Shown in pieces: positions 23,895 through 38,483 of a stretch of 64,000 nt of DNA. The first letter of the stretch is position 1; each line of letters starts with the position of its first letter. This DNA comes from Phocoena phocoena (taxonomy: Eukaryota > Chordata > Mammalia > Artiodactyla > Phocoenidae). The translations under genes and the position numbers were made by a program. The stretch spans positions 7,570,501-7,634,500 of the forward strand of contig NC_089222.1 of assembly GCF_963924675.1 (NCBI RefSeq), written 5' to 3'. The notes beneath the pieces are model-generated. The model made no database searches and was not told where the DNA came from. It worked only from the letters and a program-made list of their open reading frames with translations.

Positions 23895-23962
23895 TAGCTG
23901 AATCCCTTTGCTGTACACCTGAAACTATATATTGTAAATCAACTACACTTCAATAAAAAAGG
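23489..23962 (+). mobile_element. 5'-truncated L1 3' end with target-site duplication
   Basis: Begins in the ORF2 C-terminus ('agcaaaatggatggacctagagatgatcatactgagtgaagtaagacagagac'), passes through the 3'UTR with 'actgtatagcacaaggaactatactcaat', and ends 'gctgtacacctgaaactatatattgtaaatcaactacacttcaataaaaaa'. The duplication 'ttgcacac' is at 23481-23488 and 23963-23970. It contains an expanded (TA)n tract. Confidence 0.9.
23850..23891. repeat. (TA)n microsatellite inside L1 3'UTR
   Basis: Uninterrupted TA run of about 21 units at the position where other L1 copies read 'ggatatatgtacatgtata'. Confidence 0.95.
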
Positions 23963-23970
23963 TTGCACAC

Positions 23971-24125
23971 GTTATCTCATTAATCCCTGGAAAACTTCAT
24001 GACATAGGTGCTAATATTATCCATATTTAACACATGAAGATATTAAAGATAGGGATGCTTAAATGCGGTGCTTAAAATCATCATCTAGGAAGGAGCAAAG
24101 GCAGACCTCTGATTCCAGGGGCTAG
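23971..24125 (-). repeat. MIR fragment, antisense
   Basis: 'gttatctcattaatccctggaaaacttcatgacataggtgctaatattatccatatttaacacatgaagat' is degraded reverse MIR. The preceding L1 inserted at its edge. Confidence 0.55.
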
Positions 24126-24684
24126 GATGTGCTCATTAAAATTTTATTCCCTTCCCCTTATAAGAAAGAAAACCTTGCTGGCAAAGGGCCAGGAAGGATT
24201 TAGATATTTGAAATGGATGGGGGATCTTTCTGGCTCTCAAGCAAAGCCCTTGATCCTGGGACTGGAGTGTAACCATCTCTTCTTAATCCTAGAACTTACC
24301 TTTAGAAATCCCTGCTGAGGTGCTATTGGGCGTACAATAGAGAGTTGCCCCATAGGCCCACATTTAGAGTAATAATATGATAAAACAATATAACTCTCAG
24401 GTATCCTCTCTAGGTAAGGGTACTCTCACAGCTATCCTTTCTAGGTAAGTTGTACCACCATCAAATATTCCGAGCTGGTAATACAGATGTGAAAAGTCTT
24501 AATGAATTGTCAAGTCAAAGCTAAATATAAAGGAAAAAAGTAACTGAAAGCTTTAGACCTTATCTTAAGGGAGGAGGAATTTCAATGCCAGAATATTAGA
24601 ACATCTCCCTCAAATTACATTTGACCTAAGATTACAACAGATACTGTCCTAGGCCACCAACAAGGTGGCAAATTAAAGTCATAC
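24126..24684. other. Unassigned sequence
   Basis: No element recognised. Confidence 0.45.
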
Positions 24685-24686
24685 TA

Positions 24687-25958
24687 ATGGGTGGGTCAAA
24701 AAGGGCCTTCGGTTTTTAAAGTAAAAATAAAAGACACATTTTTCATTTTCACCAAGAACTTTATTAAGTAACATATTTACCCTTTTGTTCCACTACCTTC
24801 TGACATTTTTTCAGGCAACTTCATAATTCCATCTTCCCAAAACGTTTTATCTTTTTGAGTAAAGAACTGTTCCAGGTGCCTTTTACAGTCTTCCAGGGAA
24901 TCGGAATTTTTCCCATTAAAATAATTTTGCAAAGACCAAAATAAATGGAAATCCAAAGGTGCAATGTCTGGTGAATACAGCAGATGAATCAGGACTTCCC
25001 AGCCAAGCTGTTAACAGTTTTTGCCTGGTCATCAAATAAACATGCGGTCTTGCGTTATCCTGATGGAAGATTATGAATTCTCTGTTGACTAATTCTGGAG
25101 GCTTTTTGTCGAGTGCTGCTTTCAGTCTAATTGGGAGCAGTACTTCTTGGAATTAATCGTTTGGTTTTCCGGAAGGAACTCATCATAGGGGACTCCCTTC
25201 CAATCCCACCATATACACAACATCACCTTCTTTGGATGAAGACCGGCCTTTGGTGTGGCTGGTGGTGGCTCATTTCTCTTATCCCACGATCTCTTCCTTT
25301 CCACAGTATCCACCTTTCATCGGCCATCACAATTTGTTTTAAAAATGCAACGTTTTCATAACATTTCAGTAGAGAATTGCATGCGGGAATATAGTCAAGA
25401 AAATTTTTGTCACCTAACTTATGTCGAACCCAAACATCAAAGCGATTCACATAACCAAGCTGGTGCAAATGATTTTCAGTGCTTGATTTGGATATGTTGA
25501 GTATGTCGGCTCTCTCCCGTGTGGTAAAACATTGATTGTTCTCAATTACTGTTTCGATTTGATCACTATCAACTTCAACTGGTCTACCCGATTGTGAAGC
25601 ATTGTCCAGTGAGAAATCTCCAGCAGGAAACTTTGCAAACCACTTTTGACACGTTCGATCAGTCACAGCACCTTCTCCATATACTGCACAAATCTTTTTG
25701 TGTGTTTCCATTGCATTTTTACCTTTCTTGAAATAATAAAGCCTAATATGCTGAAAATGTTGCTTTTTTTCTTCCATCTTCAATAGTAAAATGGCTACAC
25801 AAGTATTCACCAATTTTGATGTCTTTTTTTAAATGCACACTGACATGACAGCTGTTACATACAACCTAACAAAATAGTTTCAAATGAAGTTAAAGACAGT
25901 TAAGTGCTACTGCAGCCATCTTACAGAAAAACATGAATGAACATTTTGGCCCACCCAC
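24687..25958 (-). mobile_element. Near full-length mariner (Tc1/mariner) transposon
   Basis: About 1.27 kb bounded by imperfect inverted repeats: left 'atgggtgggtcaaaaaggg' (24687-24705), right end reading 'gtgggtgggccaaaatgtt' on the minus strand. Each is flanked by TA (24685-24686 and 25959-25960), the mariner target dinucleotide. It encodes a broken transposase on the minus strand. The similarity to mariners described from ruminants is from memory, and which subfamily it belongs to is uncertain. Confidence 0.9.
24764..25777 (-). pseudogene. Mariner transposase pseudogene
   Basis: The gene would cut and paste the surrounding element in the nucleus. About 1014 bp on the minus strand matches the usual mariner length (about 340 codons). 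The chosen start is the Met at 25777, giving 'MEEKKQHFQHIRLYYFKKGK', the paired helix-turn-helix DNA-binding part ('DRTCQKWFAKF', 'SGRPVEVDSDQIE', 'TTRERADILNISKSS'), then 'VMADERWILW' with the first catalytic Asp. The second (QDNARPH) and third (SPDIAPLDFH) catalytic Asp codons can still be read at about 25040-25060 and 24940-24975 in shifted frames. The stop is TAA at 24764-24766. The frame changes near 25290-25315 and again downstream, so no intact protein is made. Confidence 0.88.
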
Positions 25959-26454
25959 TAGTTATTTCCAGCTCTACCCCTTGAATTCTTTGCTTTGGTT
26001 AAAAAACATGAGAGAGAAATCCCCATGGTCTGTCACAATTGTTCCCTTTGTTTGGGATTCACAAAATTTCATATGATTCCCAGATGACCCATTGGCCTCG
26101 TAGCTCAAAGGCTAGGTCCACTGCATGAGGTACACCATTTCACTGTGTCCAGGGCTGTGTTTACCCATATGCAAACCTCTTCTCCTTAGGTGGGAGCTGA
26201 GCCTCAGCAGAATGCCGGGGCTTTTGCCTCTCACCTCGTCCTCCTCCAGGTTTAATCCCTGCCCTACCACATGCTTTCAATATGGCGTTCTATCACCTGA
26301 GTTGGACTCCTGATTTTCTCATTGTTGCTTTCCTCCTACAGTAGCTGAGATGCCACTCTTTTCAGCTCTGGCTTTTCAGGGCCAGAGCTGCTGTAGTTAC
26401 AGCAGCTCTGGCCCAGACCCAAACTTATAAATCAGTCCCTTCTGTGTTTCTAGA
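25959..26454. other. Unassigned sequence
   Basis: A short inverted-repeat patch, 'ttttcagctctggcttttcagggccagagctgctg' then 'cagcagctctggcccag' (about 26360-26415), is present. Nothing else recognised. Confidence 0.4.
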
Positions 26455-27235
26455 ACACAATGTCCAACAGAAATAAAATGCAAGTCATATATGTAATTTA
26501 AAATTTTCTAGTTTTGCACTAAAAAATTAAAAAGAAAGAGGTAAAGTGAATAATATATTTTGCTTAAACCAACATATCCACAATACAAATTCAACCTGTC
26601 ATAAAACTTTTTGAAAAAATATCATTAATAAGATATTTTACATTCTCTATTTTTCTACTAAGTCTTTGAAATCTGGCATGTGTTTTATTCTTAAATCACA
26701 TCCTAATTTGGATGCTAAATATTTATCAGAATTAGTTGATCCATACATACAGTTCATAAATTTGAAAAAAAATAGACTGACACACTCGAGCTGTTCCAAA
26801 CATATGTAAGCTTTCCAGTAGCTGAATTAAGTGTCAGTTTTTAAAGTTAAATTTAAATTAATTAAAACAAAATTTTAAACTTACTTTCTCAGTCACACAT
26901 CATTTTTTGTGAATTATTATGATGTATTTATTTATTGTAATTGCAATATAGTTGATTTACAATGTTGTGTTAGTTTCAGGTGCATAGTAAAGTGATTCAG
27001 TTATACATGTACATACATTTTTTTCAGATAATTTTCCATAATAGGTTATTATAAGATATTAAGTATAGTTCCCTGTGCTATAGAGTAGGTCCTTGTTGGT
27101 TATCTATTTTGTATAGAGTAGCATGTATCTGTTAATACCAAACTAATAATTTATTCCTCCCCCCCTACACCAGTCATATTTTAATTGCTCAACTACCACA
27201 TGGGGCTTGTGGCTACCATAATGGATAGTGAAGTT
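26455..27235. repeat. Ancient TIR-type repeat, split by an L1 fragment
   Basis: The left end 'tgtccaacagaaataaaatgcaagtcatatatg' and the right end 'accacatggggcttgtggctaccataatggatagtg' are imperfect inverted termini of an old, AT-rich mammalian repeat, with the typical interior 'gatattttacattctctatttttctactaagtctttgaaatctgg'. A minus-strand L1 3' end at about 26902-27168 interrupts it. Confidence 0.6.
26902..27168 (-). mobile_element. L1 3'UTR fragment, antisense
   Basis: Reverse complement of the artiodactyl L1 3' end: 'atagttgatttacaatgttgtgttagtttcaggtgcatag', 'tatagttccctgtgctatagagtaggtccttgttggttatctattttgtatag'. Similar 'cagtca' sequences flank both ends (about 26892 and 27170), a plausible target-site duplication. 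Confidence 0.8.
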
Positions 27236-27275
27236 TTCACAGCATGTACAGTAGGAATTCATCAGCTGCTCAGCT

Positions 27276-27302
27276 AAGGAGGCAATTTTATATTGCCTCC
27301 TT
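27276..27302. repeat. 11-bp fold-back at L1-4 breakpoint
   Basis: 'aaggaggcaat' (27276-27286) pairs perfectly with 'attgcctcctt' (27292-27302) across a 5-nt loop. One arm is the L1 ORF2 sequence encoding '(D)KGG', so the copy was created at the truncation point. Confidence 0.75.
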
Positions 27303-27477
27303 AATCAAACATAATGTGACCATATGTGCGTGGGTTTATCTCTGGGCTTTCAACCCTGCTCCATTGATCTATATTTCTGTTTTTGTGCCAGTACCATACT
27401 GTCTTGATTACTGTAGCTTTGCAGTATAATCTGAAGTCAGGGAGCCTAATTCCTCCAGCTCCTTTTTTCTTACTCAG

Positions 27478-27489
27478 GATTGTTTTGGC
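27478..27489 (+). repeat. Target-site duplication of L1-1, left copy
   Basis: 'gattgttttggc', repeated exactly at 34682-34693 after the L1-1 tail. It is L1-4 ORF2 sequence in reverse. Confidence 0.88.
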
Positions 27490-29529
27490 AAGGAGTTGAG
27501 GAAGATGGCGGAAGAGTAAGACGCAGAGATCACCTTCCTCTACACAGATACATCAGAAATACATCAACACGTGGAACTGCTCTGATAGAACACACAATGA
27601 ATGCTGGCAGAAGACCTCAGACCTCCCAAAAGGCAAGAAATTCCCCACGTACCTGGGTAGGGCAAAAGAAAAAATGAAAAACAGAGACAAAAGAATAGGA
27701 ATGGGACCTGCACAAGTGGGAGGGAGCTGTGAAGGAGGAAAGGTTTCCACACACTAGGGAGCCCCTTCATGGGGGGAGACAGGGGGTAGCAGAGGGGGGA
27801 AGCTTCAGAGCCATGGAGGAGAGCACAACAACAAGGGTGCAAAAGACAAAGTGGAGAGATTCCCGCACCGAGGATTGGCGCCGACCAGCACTCACCAGCC
27901 CGAGAGCGTTGTCTTCTCGCCCACCGGGGCGGGTGGGGGCTGGGAGCTGAGGCTCGGGCTTCGGTCGGAGCACAGGGAGAGGACTGGGATTGGTGGTGTG
28001 AACACAGCCTGAAGGGGTTACTGCACCATGGATAGCCGGGAGGGTGTCCGGGGAAAACTCTGGACCTGCCGAAGAGGCAAGAGACTTTTTCTTCCCTCTT
28101 TGTTTCCTGGTGCACAAGGAGAGGGGATTAAGAGCACTGCTTAAAGGAGCTCCAGAGATGGGCGTGAGCCACAGCTTAAAGTGCAGACCCCAGAGACGGG
28201 CATGAGACACTAAGGCCACTGCTGCAGCCACCAAGAAACCTGTGTGCAAGCACAGGTCACCATCCACACTGCCCCTCCTGGGAGCCTGTGCAGCCCGCCA
28301 CTGTCAGGGTCCCGTGATCCAGGGACAACCTCTCCGGGAGAATGCATGGCATGCCTCAGGCTGGTGCAACATGATGCTGGCCTCTGCCACTGCAGGATTG
28401 CCCCGCATCCATGCCCCTCCCCCCCCACCCGGCCTGAGTGAGCCAGAGCCCCCTAATCTGCTGCTCCTTTAACCCTGTCCTGTCTAAGCAAAGAAGAGAC
28501 ACCTTGCAGCGACCTACATGCAGTGGCAGGGCCAAATCCAAAGCTGAGGCTCCGGAGCTGTGCAAAAAAGAAGAGAAAAGGAAATCTCTCCCAGCAGCCT
28601 CAGGAGCAGTGGATTAAATCTCCACAATCAGCTTGATGTACCCTGCAACTGTGAAATACCTGAATAGACAACGAACCATCCCAAATTGAGGAGGTGGACT
28701 TTGAGAGCAAGATTTATTTTTTCCCCTTCTCCTCTTCTTGTGAGTGTGCATGTATATGCTTCTGTGTGAGATTTTCTCTGTAATACCTTTGCTTTCAACA
28801 TTTGTCCTAGGGTTCTATCCATCTGTTTTTTTCTTTTGTTTTTTGTTTTACTTAAAAAATTTTTTTTCTTAATTATTTTTTATTTTAATAACTTGATTTT
28901 ATTTTACCTTACTTATTTTATTTTATTTTATCCTATTCTTCCTTCCTTCCTTCCTTTCTTTCTTTCTTTCTTTCTTTCTTTTTTTCTTTCTTTCTTTCTT
29001 TCTTTCTAATTTTTCTCCCTTTTTTTCTGAGCTGTGTGGATGAAAGGCTCTTGGTGCTACAGCCAGGAGTCAGTGCTGTTCCTCTGAGGTGAGAGAGCCA
29101 AATTCAGGAAACTGGTCCACAAGATACCTCCCAGTTCCACATAATATCAAACGGCAAAAATCTCCCAGAGATCTCCATCTCAACACCAACACCCAGCTTC
29201 ACTCAATGACCAGCAAGGTACAGTGCTGGACATCCTATGCCAAACAACTAGCAAGACAGGAACACAACACCACCCATTAGCAGAGAGGCTGCCTAAAATC
29301 ATAATAAGTCCAAAGACACCCCAAGAACACACCACCAGACATGGACCTGCCCACCAGAAAGACAAGATGCAGCCTCATCAGCAGAACACAGGCACTAGTC
29401 CCCTATACCAGGAAGCCTACACAACCCACTGAACCAACATTAGCCACTGGGGACAGACACCGAAAACAATGGGAACTATGAACCTGCAGCCTGCAAAAAG
29501 GAGACCCCAAACACAGTAAGTTAAGCAAA
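27490..29529 (+). promoter_or_regulatory. L1-1 5'UTR (internal promoter region)
   Basis: About 2 kb, non-coding in the sense direction, GC-rich at 27700-28620, then a T/TTTC-rich tract (28850-29010), then 'gctgtgtggatgaaaggctcttgg'. L1 5'UTRs carry a Pol II promoter. A YY1-like core 'aagatggcgg' lies at 27502-27511, 12 bases from the start, which is where YY1 sits in human L1 (known for human, inferred here). An antisense open frame of 183 codons spans 27564-28115. Confidence 0.8.
28935..29006 (+). repeat. (TTCC)/(TTTC)n pyrimidine tract in L1-1
   Basis: Imperfect TTCC then TTTC repeats at the same place in all three L1 5'UTRs of the window. Confidence 0.9.
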
Positions 29530-30484
29530 GTGAGATGACAGAAAAACACACAGCAGATGAAGGAGCAAGGTAAAAACCCACCAGACCAAACAAATGAAGA
29601 GGAAATAGGCAGTCTACCTGAAAAAGAATTCAGAATAATGATAGTAAAGATGATCAAAAATCTTGGAAATAGAATAGACAAAATACAAGAAACATTTAAC
29701 AAGGACCTAGAAAAACTAAAGAGGAAACAAGCAATGATGAACAACACAATAAATGTAATGAAAAATACCCTAGAAGGGATCAATAGCAGAATAACTGAGG
29801 CAGAAGAACAGATAATGGATAAGTGACCTGGAAGATGAAATAGTGGAAATAACTACTGCAGAGCAGAATAAAGAAAAAAGAATGAAAAGAACTGAGGACA
29901 GTCTCAGAGACTACTGGGACAACATTAAGTGCACCAACATTCGAATTATAGGGGTCCCAGAAGAAGAAGACATAAAGAAAGTGACTGAGGAAATATTTGA
30001 AGAGATTATAGATGAAAATTATCCTAATATGGGAAAGGAAATAGTTAATTGAGTCCAGGAAGTACAGAGAATCCCATACAGGATAAATCCAAGGAGAAAC
30101 ACGCCAAGACACATATTAATCACACTGTCAAAAATTAAATATAAAGAAAACATATTAAAAGTAGCAAGGGAAAAACAACAAATAACACACAAGGGAATCC
30201 CCATAAGGTTAACAGCTGATCTTTCAGCAGAAACTCTGCAAGCCAGAAGGGAGTAGCAGGACATATTTAAAGTGATGAAGGAGAAAAACCTGCAACCAAG
30301 ACTACTTTACCCAGCAAGGATCTCATTCAGATTTGATGGAGAAATTAAAACCTTTACAGACAAGCAAAAGCTGAGAGAGTTCAGCACCACCAAACAAGCT
30401 TTACAACAAATGCTAAAGGAACTTCTCTCGGCAAGAAACACAAGAGAAGGAAAAGACCTACAAAGACAAACACAAAACAATTAA
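29530..30484 (+). pseudogene. L1-1 ORF1 pseudogene (RNA-binding chaperone)
   Basis: ORF1p coats L1 RNA as a trimer (known for the family). The frame opens where L1-3 has ATG, but here the codon is GTG (29530-29532). Readable parts are 'EEIGSLPEKEFRIMIVKMIKNLGNRIDKIQETFNKDL' (start of the coiled coil), 'CTNIRIIGVPEEE' (RRM) and 'LLYPARISFRFDGEIKTFTDKQKLREFS' (C-terminal domain). A 7-base insertion near 29814 shifts the frame, TGA closes it at 30050-30052 and TAG follows near 30255. The usual stop has been lost, so the last open segment runs on to 30484. Confidence 0.9.
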
Positions 30485-30488
30485 GAAA

Positions 30489-34296
<3,808 letters not shown>

Positions 34297-34679
34297 TAAA
34301 TAAATAAATAAATAAAGGTCATGAAGAACCTAGGAGTAAGATGGGAATAAAGACACAGACCTACTAGATAATGCGCTTGAGGATATAGGGAGGGGGAAGT
34401 GTAAGCTGTGAGAAAGTGAGAGAGTGGCATGGACACATATACACTACCAAACATAAAATAGATAGCTAGTGGGAAGCAGCTGTATAGCACAGGGAGATCA
34501 GCTCGGTGGTTTGTGACCACCTAGAGGGGTGGGATAGGGAGGGTGGGAGTGAGGGAGATGCAAGAGGGAAGATATATGGGAACATATGTATATGTATAAC
34601 TGATTCTCTTTGTTATAAGGCAGAAACTAACACATCATTGGAAAGAAATTATCCTCCAATAAAGATGTTAAAAAAAAAA
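34297..34679 (+). other. L1-1 3'UTR and A tail
   Basis: Contains (TAAA)n at 34296-34316, the conserved 'gggaagcagctgtatagcacagggagatcagctcggt' block, G-rich runs, 'ctgattctctttgttataaggcagaaactaacacatcattg', and 'aataaa' at 34659-34664 just before the A tail. Confidence 0.85.
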
Positions 34680-34681
34680 CA

Positions 34682-34693
34682 GATTGTTTTGGC
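34682..34693 (+). repeat. Target-site duplication of L1-1, right copy
   Basis: Exact second copy of 'gattgttttggc' directly after the A tail plus 'ca'. L1-4 sequence resumes from it without loss. Confidence 0.88.
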
Positions 34694-36280
34694 TCTTCAG
34701 GGTCTTTTGTGTTTCAGTACAAATTGTGAGATTTTTTGTTCTAGTTCTGTGAAAAATTCCGTTGGTCATTTGATAGGGATTGCACTGAATCTCTAGATTG
34801 CTTTGAGTAGTATAGTCATTTTCACAATGTTGATTCTTCCAATCCAAGAACATTTTGTATCTCTCCATCTGTTTGTATCATCTTAATTTCTTTCATCAGT
34901 GTCTTATAGTTTTCTACATACAGGTCTTTTGTCTCCTTAGGTCGCTTTTTTCCTAGGAATTGTATTCTTTTTGTTGAAATGGTAAGTGGGTGTGTTTCCT
35001 TAATTTGTCTTTCAGAATTTTTATCATTAGTGTATAGGAATGCAAGAGATTTCTGTGCATTAATTTTGTATCCTGCTACTTTATCAAATTCATTGATTAG
35101 CTCTAGTAGTTTTCTGGTAGTATCTTTAGGATTCTCTATGTACAGTATCATGTCATCTTCAAAGAGTGACCACTTTACTTCTTCTTTTGTGATTTGGATT
35201 CCTTTTATTTCTTTTTATTCTCTGATTTCTGTGTCTACAACTTCAAAACTATGTTGAATAATATTGTGAGAGTGGACCACCTTGCCTTGTTCCTGATCTT
35301 AGGTGAAATGCTTTCAGCCTTTCACCTTTGAGAACAATGTTGGCAGTGGGTTTGTCATATGTGGCCTTTATTATGTTGAAATAAGTTCACTCTGTGCCTA
35401 CTTTCTGGAGGGTTTTCATCCTAAATCAGTGTTAAATTTCGTTGAAAGCTTTTTGTGCATCTATTGTGGTTATCATATGGTTTTTCTCCTTCAATTTGTT
35501 AATATGGTGTATCACATTGACTGATTTGCATATATTAAAGAATCCTTGCATTCCTGGAGTAAACCCCACTTGATCATGGTGTATGATCCTTTTAATGTGC
35601 TGCTGGATTCTGTTTGCTAGTATTTTGTTGAGGATTTTTACATCTATGTTCATCAGTGATATTGTCCTGTAGTTTTCTTTCTTACACCTTTGTCTGGTTT
35701 TGGTATCAGGGTGATGGTGGCTGACTGGTTTTGTTATCAGGGTGATGGTGACCTCATAGAATGAGTTTGAGAGTGTTCCTCCCTCCACTATATTTTGGAA
35801 GAGTTTGAGAAGGATGGGTGTTAGCTCTTCTCTAAATGTTTGCAAGAATTCACCTGTGAAGCCATCTGGTCCTGGGCTTTTGTTTGTCGGAAGATATTTA
35901 ATCACTGTTTCAGTATCAGTGCTTGTGATTGGTCTGTTCATATTTTCTATTTCTTCCTGGTTCAATCTCAGAAGGTTGTGCTTTTCTAAGAAATTGTCCA
36001 TTTCTTCTAGGTTTCCATGTTTTTGACATATATTGGCTTGTAGTAATCTCTCATGATCCTTTGTATTTCTGCAGTGTCAGTTGTTAACTTCTCCTTCTTT
36101 ATTTCTTATTCTATTGATTTGAGTCTTCTCTCCTTTTTTCTTGATGAATCTGGCTAATGGTTTATCAATTTTATCTTCTCAAAGAACCAGCTTTTAGTTT
36201 TATTGATCTTTGCTATCATTTCCTTCATTTCTTTTTCATTTATTTATGATCTGATCTTTATGATTTCTTCCCTGCATACT
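34682..36280 (-). pseudogene. Inverted L1 ORF2 fragment (L1-4), right piece
   Basis: Read on the minus strand this is ORF2 from the linker ('gaagaaatcataaagatcagatc', near 36270) through the RT domain. The best segment, 35432-36001, reads '[37 protein letters not shown]', '[30 protein letters not shown]' and '[11 protein letters not shown]' (motif A Asp present). The frame then breaks. A roughly 37-bp internal tandem duplication occurs at 35693-35767 ('tatcagggtgatggtg' twice). The fragment has neither the L1 5' nor 3' end, so it is truncated on both sides. It joins 27276-27489 once L1-1 is removed. Confidence 0.9.
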
Positions 36281-36414
36281 AGAGCTAGTTTTCCTCTGAA
36301 TGACATTATTTGTGACTGCATTTGTGGAACAGGGCAATCTTAGACTGTCACACATTCCTGTGTTAACCTACCTCTCAAGTCATCTTAGACTTTATGAAGC
36401 GGCCTGTAATAACA

Positions 36415-36600
36415 AATGAACACTTGACTGGGAATCAGAAAGCTTGTGTAATAATAACAGCTTTGCTCTTCAGTAGCTCTGTGACCCTGAGGAAGTTTCA
36501 ACTTAAATTCTTTAGTTGTACATCAGTATTTGAACCAGATATTCCATGGATACATCTCACTCTATGATCTTATGAACTCAATTTTAAAATACTTAAAAAT
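36415..36600 (+). repeat. MIR fragment, sense
   Basis: 'acttgactgggaatcagaaagcttg', 'cagtagctctgtgaccctgaggaagtttcaacttaaattc' follow MIR order. 36281-36414 is unassigned. Confidence 0.55.
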
Positions 36601-36899
36601 AAAATACTCTAAAAAAAACCTTTTGGAATAATGAGTCCATTAATCTGGCTGAAATATACCATCTTCAGCTCAACACAATGTGGGTTTTCTCCTGAATACA
36701 ACTCTTTGTAATGAGTTAGTGTGGGTTAGAGAAACATCAATAACAAAGTTGTACAGGCTAGAGACATAATAATAATTATTACAAGTATAATTAAATATTC
36801 TTAGGTGTTTACACTGTTCCAGGCACTGTTTTAATTAATCAACCTTTTAAAATGAGTATTGTTTTACAGATAAGGAAATTGAGGCTCAGAGGGTTAAAT

Positions 36900-37076
36900 G
36901 AGTTCATTTGTAACAAATTTACAGTTGCCAAAGGGAAAGTGGGGAAGGCATAAGTTGCCAGATTGGGATTGACACATACACACTACTATATATAAAATAG
37001 ATAATAAGCATCTACTGTATAGCACAGGGAACTCTACTCAATACTCTGTAAATGGGAATAGAATCTAAAAAATTGT

Positions 37077-37112
<36 letters not shown>

Positions 37113-37190
37113 CTGATTCACTTTGCTGTACACATGAAACTTACAAAGCTTTCTAAATCAACTATACTCCAATAAAAATTATTTTTAAAA
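36900..37190 (+). mobile_element. 5'-truncated L1 3' end inside a MIR
   Basis: 'tactatatataaaatagataataagcatctactgtatagcacagggaactctactcaatactctgtaa' to 'ctatactccaataaaaatt'. The 10-bp target-site duplication 'agggttaaat' is at 36890-36899 and 37191-37200. It contains (TA)n at 37079-37111. Confidence 0.92.
37079..37111. repeat. (TA)n microsatellite inside L1 3'UTR
   Basis: About 16 uninterrupted TA units, at the same L1 position as the tracts at 23850 and 49527. Confidence 0.95.
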
Positions 37191-37260
37191 AGGGTTAAAT
37201 AACTTGCCCAACCGCATGCAGCTAATGTGCAGAAAACACAGGTTTCTAACACAGTTCTCC

Positions 37261-38444
37261 CTGATGTTGAACCTGAATCACTTAAGCACTGCCTTTCAGG
37301 GAATAAACTGGATGTGTTCAAGTCACATCATCTTTCCTTTTCAGTCTCTACCAATACATTCAAAAATCAATTTTGATAATTTCACATTAATAAAAAGTAA
37401 GAACTCTAAGGCTAAGGAAAAATGCAGAAATCCACCATAGATTTTAGACACATAGAACATACTTTTCGTATATCTACCACAAGACAGTTGAAGGTTGTTA
37501 CTTACTAGCTTCTGAATAGGTCCTATTATTATTAATAACATATTTTGGAATGGTATTGACAAATAAAAGTCGTTGAGGAAAAGCAGAGTTACTTCAAGTC
37601 TTGAGGTAATTTAGAGATCAGTTGTAGTTTTCAAATTCTGCCAAGCTCCCTTTCTATTCATGTTTTTTCCATCAAACAGTGAAACCATTCTATCCAAATA
37701 AATTATGTTTTACTTCCTGATACAGACAAGAAGAACCAGAGCTTCAAAAGCATGTATCAAAATAGCAGCAAGATTGTGTCACTTGTTCAAGACACACAGA
37801 AACTTGCTGTTTGAAAAATGCAAATGTTTGGCTAATTGAGTTTTAACACACTTTCCAGTTGCATGAAAGTCAAGCTTCTTTTTTTTCTCTAACCTGAACC
37901 ATATGATTATGTGTTCTGATGATAGACAGATTGCTCTCTTTTCCTTTACATTTTATCAAAGAGAGTGTTAAAATTACTTTTACAGTAATAATCCTCCCAA
38001 GCCTAAGGAAGTCATAACATGCTAAAGAAAATATTCAGAGATGATATATCATGCAGGAGAAGATATCTTCCCTTCTGAATTCTGCAATTCTCATAAAAAT
38101 ATATTATGCAAAATAAATCTTGCAGTGTAAGTTATCTTTTAGAAAATGTTATTCTTCAATTTCATTTCCAAATTATCCAAAATGAATTAGGATTTCATAT
38201 TTAGCTGTCAACACAAAATTCTACCTCCCAAATATAGATTGGATTTTGAGAAGAAAAACAGTACAAAGTGGTAAAAGTCCAGTTTCTTTTATACTCCTCC
38301 AGTTTAATATAGCATTCTGGATTCACATATACTCACTAGATTGTGCAAAACTGACTGATTCTTAGAGAACCCCTTAAGTTGTTTTATTTTACTGTGACAT
38401 TTTGTGGATAATTTAAAGGAATTAAGATTCCCTTTTAAAAAGAA
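37261..38444. other. Unassigned sequence
   Basis: AT-rich, with no element recognised. Confidence 0.45.
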
Positions 38445-38450
38445 AGAGAG

Positions 38451-38480
<30 letters not shown>
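38445..38480. repeat. (GA)n microsatellite
   Basis: 'gagagcaa' followed by about 14 GA units, impure at the left end. The long '-SLSLSLSL-' stretch in the antisense open frame is a by-product. Confidence 0.93.

Positions 38481-38483
<3 letters not shown>

Larger units (their letters stand above)
27276..27489 (-). mobile_element. Inverted L1 ORF2 fragment (L1-4), left piece
   Basis: Reverse complement of L1 ORF2 around the '[16 protein letters not shown] ... [15 protein letters not shown]' region ('tttgtgccagtaccatactgtcttgattactgtagctttg', 'tctgaagtcagggagcctaattcctccagctcc'). It stops abruptly at a short fold-back (27276-27302) instead of running to a 3'UTR. It continues at 34682 after the L1-1 insertion. 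Confidence 0.88.
36785..37260 (-). repeat. MIR, antisense, split by an L1 3' end
   Basis: Left part 'gtgtttacactgttccaggcactgttttaattaatcaacc ... gttttacagataaggaaattgaggctcaga'. Right part, after 37201, 'aacttgcccaaccgcatgcagctaatgtgcagaaaacacaggtttctaac'. The two halves join across the L1 fragment at the duplicated 'agggttaaat'. Confidence 0.8.

Noticed and set aside
28935..29006. Repeated TTTC/TTCC units considered as an array of unknown type
   Set aside because: They are the internal pyrimidine tract of the L1 5'UTR, present at the same place in all three copies.
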